Assembly: GCA_028698975.1 (NCBI GenBank)
Contig: JAQVVK010000062.1
Span: 1-11,237 of the forward strand
From: Victivallaceae bacterium
GTDB lineage: Bacteria > Verrucomicrobiota > Lentisphaeria > Victivallales > Victivallaceae
DNA length: 11,237 bases
Direction: 5' to 3'
Under the pieces are notes generated by a model that was given only the letters and a program-made list of their open reading frames with translations, did not search any database and was not told the origin of the DNA. The translations under genes and the position numbers were made by a program. Below are positions 6,172 to 11,237 of the stretch, piece after piece; the first letter of the stretch is position 1; every line of letters starts with the position of its first letter.

Positions 6172-6858
6172 ATGAAGAAAAAGAAGATATTCATTCGTTT
6201 GGCCACCATCGCGATATGCGCGCTGCTCCTGCTCGTCGCCGCCGCCGCATTGCTCGCCGCTTCGATTTTTTCGGACGAACCGGCAACACAGCAGGTGCAA
6301 CTTTCTTTTGACGACCTGCGGCTTCAACGCAATCTGGCGCGCCGCATTTCAAATGAGATCGCCGAATCAAAACTCCTCCGTTCGCGCATTGTCCTGTCCG
6401 AAGAAGACATTGCTTCGCTTATCCGCTCCGCCGACTGCACGATGGCGGTCGCCGCTTTGGCCAATCCGAAACTGGCCAAACTGCCGCCGCTGCGCTCGTT
6501 TGCCCCATCCCTTTGCGATGGAGTTTTCTCTGTGACCATTCCCTATGACACCGAAATAAAAAGTCTTTTCGGCGGATGGCTGATCGCCAAGTTCGATTTT
6601 CGCGCTTCGTACTCGCGAGGCAAACTCGATCTCGTGCCGGTTTCCGGCCGGGTCGGCAAACTCGCCCTGCCCGAATTTATTCTGAAACGAGTGTTTGACC
6701 GGCTCGAAACCGAGCTGAAAAAACGCCCGGAATACAAGATTTTCACCTCGGTTGTTTTAAGTATCTCCGTCAATGAAGACGGCGATCTGGAAATCGTCTA
6801 TGATCCGACGGCCGCCGCCGCAATGGCCGCACGCCGTTATACGGGAGGAAACCTGTGA
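6172..6858 (+). CDS. Hypothetical membrane-anchored protein, first gene of an MlaE/FecCD/FecE operon
   Basis: I do not recognise this 228-residue protein. It opens with a lysine-rich N-terminus (MKKKK) and one long hydrophobic helix at about residues 8-32. This suggests a single inner-membrane anchor, or an uncleaved signal, with the rest in the periplasm. The remainder is mixed alpha/beta: a helical region to about 105 with 'VLSEEDIASLI', then beta-rich stretches ('VFSVTIPYDTEIKSLF', 'LIAKFDFRASYSRGKLDLVP') and a helix before 'SISVNEDGDLEIVYDP'. The 'LDLVPVSGRVGKLALPEF' pattern is loosely reminiscent of lipid-binding periplasmic proteins such as YpmS/LmeA, but this is only an impression. It lacks the MCE signature, so it is not MlaD. 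AGAGG at 6161-6165 supports the start. Its stop overlaps the mlaE start by 4 bp, which implies coupled translation and a shared task in lipid or envelope transport. Confidence 0.75.
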   Translation: MKKKKIFIRLATIAICALLLLVAAAALLAASIFSDEPATQQVQLSFDDLRLQRNLARRISNEIAESKLLRSRIVLSEEDIASLIRSADCTMAVAALANPKLAKLPPLRSFAPSLCDGVFSVTIPYDTEIKSLFGGWLIAKFDFRASYSRGKLDLVPVSGRVGKLALPEFILKRVFDRLETELKKRPEYKIFTSVVLSISVNEDGDLEIVYDPTAAAAMAARRYTGGNL

Positions 6859-7670
6859 GCGAAGCACCTTCATCACTCTCTTTACTGTGCATTCAAGTGG
6901 CCGACAACGCCGCCCGAATCGCCTCGGAATGCTGCGCCTATTGCACATTCAGCCGCAAAATGGGCGGCGCGGTGCTCGACGCGCTGCGCCACCCGCGACG
7001 CATCAGCTGGCGGTCGGTGGCATATTATATGGATAGCTGCGGCAGCGACGCCATGCCGATCATTTCACTGCTCGGTTTCCTGATCGGGGTGATCCTTGCC
7101 TTTCAAGCTATCGTACAACTGGGGCGTTTCGGCGTCGAGGGTTATGTGGTGAATCTGGTCGGCACGGTCATAAGCACCGAACTCGCGCCGCTGGTCACCG
7201 CCATCGTGCTGGCCGGGCGCACCGGCTCCAACTTCGCCGCCGAACTCGGTTCCATGAAGGGATCAGAGGAGATCGACGCTCTGGTCACCATGGGATTTGA
7301 CGTGCGCCGCTTTTTGCTCACGCCCAAACTGCTCGCCATGATCGTCATCACGCCAGGATTGACCATCATCTGCGACGTCTGCGGTATTTTCGGCGGCATG
7401 GCCATTGTCTGCAATATGGTAAACACCTCCGCCGCCGAATACATGGGGCGCACCTTTGAAGTGATCCAGCCGGTCGATCTCGCGCAAGGCATCGTCAAAA
7501 GTTTCGTGTTCGCCGCCATCGTGGCAACGGTCGGCTGCATGAAGGGGCTCAACGCCGAACGCGACGCGCAGGGAGTGGGCCGCTCCGCCACCAGCGCGGT
7601 GGTGACTTCGATCTTCCTCATCGTGGTGACCGACGCGATCATGACCGCGCTCTTCAGTACCATTAGCTGA
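6855..7670 (+). CDS. mlaE: MlaE/YrbE-family ABC transporter permease
   Basis: The product is 271 residues and multi-spanning, with the family's conserved block at residues ~109-143 ('ELAPLVTAIVLAGRTGSNFA' onward, then 'MKGSEEIDAL'). A following 'VRRFLLTPKLLAMI' and glycine-rich helices also fit. MlaE permeases, with the ATPase MlaF and the MCE protein MlaD, move phospholipids between the inner and outer membranes. The N-terminus is a short amphipathic segment with no STAS domain. GTG 6855 is chosen because GGGAGGAA lies at 6843-6850 and it overlaps the preceding stop by 4 bp. Unusually, neither mlaF nor mlaD follows; the next genes encode a FecCD-type permease and a FecE-type ATPase. The cognate ATPase and MCE partner are either elsewhere or replaced. 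The symbol denotes the family, not a proven phospholipid role. Confidence 0.9.
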   Translation: MSEAPSSLSLLCIQVADNAARIASECCAYCTFSRKMGGAVLDALRHPRRISWRSVAYYMDSCGSDAMPIISLLGFLIGVILAFQAIVQLGRFGVEGYVVNLVGTVISTELAPLVTAIVLAGRTGSNFAAELGSMKGSEEIDALVTMGFDVRRFLLTPKLLAMIVITPGLTIICDVCGIFGGMAIVCNMVNTSAAEYMGRTFEVIQPVDLAQGIVKSFVFAAIVATVGCMKGLNAERDAQGVGRSATSAVVTSIFLIVVTDAIMTALFSTIS

Positions 7671-7678
7671 GTCCGTAA

Positions 7679-8632
7679 ATGAAAACCATTCAACGCGACG
7701 TGCTTTTTTTCGGCGGCGGCATCCTGCTGCTGGCCGCCGTCGCCACCGTCGCCGTTTTCTGCGGTGAAACCGATTGGGATTCGCCAATGTTCAGGCGGAT
7801 TCTGCTCGACATCCGCCTGCCGCGCGCCGCAGGCGGCGCACTGGCCGGGGCCGCGCTGGCCGCCTCCGGCGCATTGATCCAAGGCGTCATGCGCAACGCC
7901 CTCGCCTCCCCCGGTATCATCGGAGTATCTTCCGGCGGAGGATTGGCCGCCATCATCATGCTGACACTCTGCCCCGCCGCGTCGAGTTTTCTCACGCCGG
8001 CCGCCTTTGCCGGAGCGTGGCTGGCCGCCGCCGCCGTTTACCTCACCGCATGGCGGCACGGCGCACCGCCGCTGCGCCTGACTTTGGCCGGGGTGGCTCT
8101 TTCCGCCTTGCTGGGGTCGCTGGGCAGCGCGATATTGATCCTCAACCCGGAACGCGCATTGAACGCACTCGACTTCACGCTTGGCTCGCTCGCCTCGCTG
8201 TCGTGGTCAACCGACGCCGCCGTGCTGCCGTACCTTGCAGCCGGCATGATCGTCGCGGTCATGCAGTCTCCGAAACTCGACGTGCTCGCTCTCGGCGACG
8301 ACTGCGCCACCGCGTTAGGTCTGCGGGTGGAAGCCACCCGATTGCTGCTGCTGGCAACCGCCGCGCTGCTGGCGGCTCCGGCCATCGCGCTGGCCGGGTT
8401 ACTGGGGTTCGTCGGTCTGGTGGCTCCGCACATCGCCCGCATTTTGCTTGGCGCGGGTTACCGGCGCATTGTCTGCGGTGCGGCCCTCGTCGGCGCGATC
8501 ATGGTGATCGGCTGCGACACGGCCGGGCGGCTGCTGGCCGCGCCGCGCGAACTTCCGGCCGGGGTGATAACCGCGATCATCGGAGCACCGTTCTTTCTCT
8601 GGCTGCTTCGCAGGAGCCGGTACAATGATTGA
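7679..8632 (+). CDS. FecCD/BtuC-family ABC importer permease
   Basis: The product is 317 residues with multiple membrane helices and clear FecCD features: 'RLPR' at 46-49 after the first helix, 'ALAGAALAASGALIQG' (54-69), 'RNALASPGIIGVSSGG' (72-87, equivalent to RNPLA.P...G...GA), 'GFVGLVAPHIAR' (243-254) and 'ELPAGVITAIIGAPFF' near 291-306. Such permeases form dimers that import iron-siderophore, haem or cobalamin through the inner membrane. It is slightly shorter than the usual 330-350 residues, mostly at the N-terminus. ATG 7679 keeps the first membrane helix; a later ATG at 7787 would lose it. The start is 8 bp after the mlaE stop and has no good Shine-Dalgarno sequence, so it may depend on coupling. 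It overlaps the ATPase gene by 8 bp. The substrate cannot be read from the sequence, and no substrate-binding protein gene is in the window. Confidence 0.9.
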   Translation: MKTIQRDVLFFGGGILLLAAVATVAVFCGETDWDSPMFRRILLDIRLPRAAGGALAGAALAASGALIQGVMRNALASPGIIGVSSGGGLAAIIMLTLCPAASSFLTPAAFAGAWLAAAAVYLTAWRHGAPPLRLTLAGVALSALLGSLGSAILILNPERALNALDFTLGSLASLSWSTDAAVLPYLAAGMIVAVMQSPKLDVLALGDDCATALGLRVEATRLLLLATAALLAAPAIALAGLLGFVGLVAPHIARILLGAGYRRIVCGAALVGAIMVIGCDTAGRLLAAPRELPAGVITAIIGAPFFLWLLRRSRYND

Positions 8633-9392
8633 ACTAAAAAACGTCTGCGCGGGTTACGGGGGCACCGAAATCCTTCACCAGATCACTCTGGCGGTAAATC
8701 CGGGGGAAGCCGTGACCATAGCCGGAGCCAACGGCAGCGGCAAATCGACCCTGCTGGCGACGGCGGCCAACATCATCAAACCGACTTCCGGCCAAGTGAC
8801 GCTCGACAATATACCGTTGCATGACATTAGACCGCGCCGGCTGGCCGAACATCTGGCCTACCTGCCGCAATCCCCCTCGTATGACCCCGAACAAACCGTT
8901 GCGGGGCTTGCCGCGCTGGGGCGGTTTGCCCACGGCTCCGACGATAACTCGCCGCACGGGCGTGCGGTGATCGGGCGTGCGCTCGAACTGAACCGGGTAA
9001 CTCATCTGGCCGGGCGCAAGCTCGGCACGCTCTCCGGCGGCGAACGTCAACGCGCCTTTCTTGCTTATGCCTTTGCGCAGGAGCCGGAGTATCTGCTGCT
9101 CGACGAACCGGCCAGTTTTCTGGATATACGCTGTCAAATGGAGTTGTGCTCCGCATTGCGCCGGCAGAACCGGGAACTTGGCGTTGCGCTGATAATGGTT
9201 TTGCACGATCTGAACCGGGCGGCGCGGCTCTCCGACCGGATCGCCCTTTTAAAAAACGGAAGCCTCGCTTTTTGCGGCGAACCGCGCGAGGCTTTGAAGC
9301 CAGAAATACTGCACGAGGTTTTCGGCTGCCGTTTTGAGTGCGGCGACTTCAACGGCACCCCCTGGTGTCTTCCGATCGACGACGCCGACTAA
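8625..9392 (+). CDS. FecE/BtuD-family ABC importer ATP-binding protein
   Basis: The product is 255 residues and a complete ABC ATPase: Walker A 'GANGSGKST' (34-42), Q-loop Q82 in 'YLPQ', signature 'LSGGERQR' (136-143), Walker B 'LLLDEP' (157-162), D-loop 'SFLDI' and switch histidine H194 in 'VLHDLN'. Sequence style and length match FecE/FhuC/BtuD, which power uptake of iron-siderophore, haem or cobalamin. AGGAG at 8612-8616 precedes ATG 8625, which overlaps the permease gene by 8 bp, as expected for a permease/ATPase pair. It is the last gene of the operon and converges on the phenylacetate-CoA ligase gene with 8 bp between stop codons. It is most likely the partner of the FecCD permease rather than of MlaE, since MlaF-type ATPases belong to a different subfamily. 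No third permease or binding protein is visible. Confidence 0.92.
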   Translation: MIELKNVCAGYGGTEILHQITLAVNPGEAVTIAGANGSGKSTLLATAANIIKPTSGQVTLDNIPLHDIRPRRLAEHLAYLPQSPSYDPEQTVAGLAALGRFAHGSDDNSPHGRAVIGRALELNRVTHLAGRKLGTLSGGERQRAFLAYAFAQEPEYLLLDEPASFLDIRCQMELCSALRRQNRELGVALIMVLHDLNRAARLSDRIALLKNGSLAFCGEPREALKPEILHEVFGCRFECGDFNGTPWCLPIDDAD

Positions 9393-9398
9393 ATCGGC
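9384..9398. terminator. Small hairpin at the convergent operon/ligase junction
   Basis: GCCGA (9384-9388) and TCGGC (9394-9398) form a perfect 5-bp stem with a 5-nt loop that contains the TAA stop of the ATPase gene. On the plus strand a T-rich stretch follows, with five T residues at 9406-9410. It could work as a weak terminator for the operon, but on the minus strand no T run follows. The short stem makes this uncertain. Confidence 0.3.
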
Positions 9399-9400
9399 TA

Positions 9401-10720
9401 TTATGCTTTTTCGCGACGGTCGATGACGCGGCGCGCCTTGCCCTCGCTGCGCTGAATGGTATTGGGAGCCACCAGCTTCAGCTTGACCCTCAGACCGATC
9501 AACCCCTCGACCGCCGAAGTGAGCTTCTTCTGCAAAGCCTCCATCGCCCGCACCCGGTCGGAGAACATCTCCTCGCTGATCTCGACATCGACTTCGATGT
9601 TGTCCATACCGTTTTCAGTGTAAAGGATGATGTTATAATTGGGCGTGGTGCCCTCGATCGAGAGCAGCGCGGTTTCGATCTGCGACGGGAACACATTGAC
9701 TCCGCGTATGATGAACATATCGTCGCTGCGCGACGATATGCGGTCGATACGGCGCAGAGTGCGCCCGCAGGCGCACGGCTCGCTTATGATGCGGGTGAGG
9801 TCGCGGGTGCGATAACGTATCATCGGCATGGCGAACTTGGAAAGCGTGGTTATGACCAGCTCGCCGAACTCGCCGTCTGGCAGGACTTCGCCGGTTTCCG
9901 GATCGATGATCTCCGGGTAGAAGTGATCCTCGAATATATGCATTCCCTGCTGGCATTTGCACTCGATGGCGACGCCGGGGCCGATGATCTCCGAGAGACC
10001 GTAAATATCATAGGCCTTGATGCCGGAAGCCTCCTCAATGCGCCCGCGCATGGCGTTGGTCCACGGCTCGGCTCCGAATACACCGACCCGGATCGGCAGA
10101 TCGTGCATGTCGATGTTTTCCGCCGCGGCCTGCTCGATCATGAAGTTGAAATAAGACGGGGTGCAGCAGATGGCGGTGGTGCCAAAGTCGCGCATCAACA
10201 TGATCTGACGCTTGGTGTTGCCGCCGGAAGTCGGCACCACCGTCGCGCCGAGAGCTTCCGCCCCGTAATGCGCGCCGAGGCCGCCGGTGAACAATCCGTA
10301 ACCGTAGGCGACCTGCACAATGTCGTTGCGCGAAAGTCCGCAACTGGCGAAAGCGCGTTTTATCACCTGCATCCAGACTTCGAGATCCTCACGGGTATAA
10401 GATACCACGATCGGTTTGCCGGTCGTGCCGCTGGAAGCGTGCAGCCGTACGATCTCCGACATCGGCACGGCGAACAACCCGAACGGATATGTGTCGCGCA
10501 GATCGATCTTCTTCATGAACGGCAGTTTGGCGATGTCGGCAAGGGTCTTTATATCGTCCGGCGTGATGCCGCGCTCATTGAGCCGGTTGCGAAAAAGCTC
10601 CACATGGTCGTAGGCGTGACGCACAATGCGGCGCAGACGCTCCAGCTGAAGTTCGCGCAAATAGTCCTGACGCACGTAATCAAGCGCGCTCAGATCGTCG
10701 TTTTCATATAAAAGTCCCAT
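9401..10720 (-). CDS. paaK: Phenylacetate-CoA ligase (PaaK-like, AMP-forming)
   Basis: The product is 439 residues, the usual length for PaaK. It belongs to the adenylate-forming superfamily: nucleotide loop 'SSGTTGKPIVVSYT' (96-109), 'TPSYF' (187-191), 'YGLSEIIGPGV' (240-250), 'YRTRD' (303-307) and the hinge/C-domain entry 'RSDDMFIIRGVNVFPSQIE' (331-349), then a C-terminal AMP-binding domain. The enzyme activates phenylacetate or similar aryl acids with ATP and CoA in the cytoplasm. In anaerobes such ligases often accompany indolepyruvate:ferredoxin oxidoreductase and act on aryl acids from aromatic amino acids; that partner is not visible here. The start gives the family-like N-terminus 'LQLERLRRIVRHAYDHVELF'. 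The ribosome-binding site is poor, as a GGAG directly abuts the ATG. A promoter lies at 10762-10790. The aryl acid actually used is not established. Confidence 0.92.
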   Translation of the reverse strand: MGLLYENDDLSALDYVRQDYLRELQLERLRRIVRHAYDHVELFRNRLNERGITPDDIKTLADIAKLPFMKKIDLRDTYPFGLFAVPMSEIVRLHASSGTTGKPIVVSYTREDLEVWMQVIKRAFASCGLSRNDIVQVAYGYGLFTGGLGAHYGAEALGATVVPTSGGNTKRQIMLMRDFGTTAICCTPSYFNFMIEQAAAENIDMHDLPIRVGVFGAEPWTNAMRGRIEEASGIKAYDIYGLSEIIGPGVAIECKCQQGMHIFEDHFYPEIIDPETGEVLPDGEFGELVITTLSKFAMPMIRYRTRDLTRIISEPCACGRTLRRIDRISSRSDDMFIIRGVNVFPSQIETALLSIEGTTPNYNIILYTENGMDNIEVDVEISEEMFSDRVRAMEALQKKLTSAVEGLIGLRVKLKLVAPNTIQRSEGKARRVIDRREKA

Positions 10721-10761
10721 CTCCGTCCCAATTCGTTTAGCGATTTCAATAATAATTTATT

Positions 10762-10790
10762 AATATACACCGCAAACAGCGATACGACAA
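10762..10790 (-). promoter_or_regulatory. Promoter of the phenylacetate-CoA ligase gene
   Basis: On the minus strand TTGTCG (10790-10785), a 17-bp spacer and TATATT (10767-10762) predict a start near 10755 and a 35-nt leader. The -10 is the same TATATT seen at two plus-strand promoters; the -35 is a weaker match. A better TTGACT at 10795-10790 has a 22-bp spacer to the same -10, which is too long. Confidence 0.45.
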
Positions 10791-10811
10791 GTCAAAACGC
10801 CGATCAATACC

Positions 10812-10835
10812 AAAAAACGCGGCACACTCCGCCGC
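10812..10835 (-). terminator. Intrinsic terminator after the DUF445 gene
   Basis: Read on the minus strand, GCGGC (10835-10831), a 7-nt loop and GCCGC (10823-10819) are followed by G and then six T residues (10817-10812). It lies 17 bp after the stop of the minus-strand DUF445 gene and upstream of the ligase promoter, so it separates the two units. The stem is short (5 bp), hence the moderate confidence. Confidence 0.55.
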
Positions 10836-10851
10836 CCGACGCCTGAAAACA

Positions 10852-11237
10852 TCAAACCGCCAATGCCAAAAAAGCCCCGGCAATACCGCCCAAAACAAAG
10901 CCGAGCAACTGTATGGCGGTGAGTTCCTCGCCGGAAACCTCGTTGACCATGGCGTGAAGTTTTCGCACATCCATCGCGTTGACCGAGCGTTCGACCCGGC
11001 CGGCCAGATCAAGCCTTTTTTCGATTTCACGACTTCCGCCGCGCCGCAAATAGTGATCGACATAGTTTTGCAGCAGCGGAAGAAGCGTCTCGCGCACCGC
11101 GCGCCACAATTCATCACGCTGAAGGATCTCACTCAACATGCCGGGAAGTTCGGCCGCCAGATATTCATGAAGCAACCCGTTAAGCTCTTCCCCCAGTTTG
11201 TCGGCAAGTTTCGCCCAGCCTGCCCCGCAGACGTCGG
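10852..11237 (-). CDS. DUF445 family membrane protein, C-terminal part (partial)
   Basis: The reading frame is open from the right edge to TGA at 10852-10854, giving 127 whole visible codons; the start lies beyond the window. The visible part begins with long amphipathic helices ('GWAKLADKLGEELNGLLHEY', 'MLSEILQRDELWRAVRETLL'). It ends with 'AMDVRKLHAMVNEVSGEELT' and a final hydrophobic helix 'LLGFVLGGIAGAFLALAV'. That ending, an (A/V)xDxxxLHxxVxEVSGxEL stretch running into a glycine-rich membrane helix, is characteristic of DUF445 (PF04286; B. subtilis YheB-like), whose function is unknown. Family members are usually about 370-430 residues, so roughly two thirds is missing. TTG 11175 and ATG 11168 are internal codons, not starts, since the family-like helix continues upstream. 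The ligase gene is downstream on the same strand but separated by a likely terminator and its own promoter. Confidence 0.75.
   Translation of the reverse strand, partial: DVCGAGWAKLADKLGEELNGLLHEYLAAELPGMLSEILQRDELWRAVRETLLPLLQNYVDHYLRRGGSREIEKRLDLAGRVERSVNAMDVRKLHAMVNEVSGEELTAIQLLGFVLGGIAGAFLALAV

Noticed and set aside
6172..6858. The unknown anchored protein as an MlaD (MCE) protein.
   Set aside because: The topology is similar, but there is no MCE-type conserved glycine/valine motif after the membrane helix.
9338..10711. Long plus-strand open frame (457 codons) lying antisense to the phenylacetate-CoA ligase gene.
   Set aside because: It starts inside the fecE gene, its translation is rich in Asp, His, Arg and Ala with no recognisable domain, and the opposite strand encodes a clear full-length PaaK. 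GC-rich codon usage readily leaves antisense frames open.
1..11237. CRISPR arrays, insertion sequences, integrases, toxin-antitoxin pairs or other defence genes.
   Set aside because: No spaced direct repeats, transposase or recombinase motifs, or paired small genes were found on either strand. Every large open frame is explained by a housekeeping or transport family, or is a shadow frame.

Overview
The window suggests a Gram-negative, probably anaerobic, moderately GC-rich bacterium with clearly AT-rich promoter regions. The lipid A gene end (LpxB) and an MlaE-type lipid permease indicate an outer membrane. The reverse-type rubrerythrin and the phenylacetate-CoA ligase are typical of anaerobes. 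The mix, including a cytoplasmic fused acetyl esterase/polysaccharide deacetylase, would fit the PVC group (Lentisphaerota/Victivallis-like). That placement is inference only, because no marker gene is present.

Layout. (1) 1-3361, plus strand: the 3' end of lpxB, an ArnT-like membrane glycosyltransferase 5 bp downstream, then a two-domain carbohydrate esterase. (2) 3390-4121: a self-contained unit with a Fur/PerR-like box, a promoter, a short leader hairpin, a reverse rubrerythrin and an intrinsic terminator. (3) 4166-5795: a NhaP2-type K+(Na+)/H+ antiporter with its own promoter, whose hexamers and spacer length match those of the rubrerythrin promoter. (4) 5912-6037, minus strand: tRNA-Glu(CTC) with promoter, encoded CCA and a downstream T tract. 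(5) 6172-9392, plus strand: a compact four-gene operon (membrane-anchored protein of unknown function, MlaE-type permease, FecCD-type permease, FecE-type ATPase) with 4-bp and 8-bp overlaps. (6) 9401-10720, minus strand: phenylacetate-CoA ligase, converging on the operon with only 8 bp between stop codons, with a promoter at 10762-10790. (7) 10812-11237, minus strand: the C-terminal part of a DUF445 membrane protein with a likely terminator.

How the genes relate. Most units look like ordinary cell-envelope, stress-defence and transport functions. Three points deserve attention. The rubrerythrin appears to be under metal- or peroxide-responsive control. An mlaE gene sits without mlaF or mlaD and is co-transcribed with an iron/cobalamin-type ABC importer. 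An esterase and a NodB-type deacetylase are fused in a protein with no signal peptide. I see no CRISPR array, insertion sequence, prophage or toxin/defence island, and nothing that clearly amounts to a new defence or mobile system.
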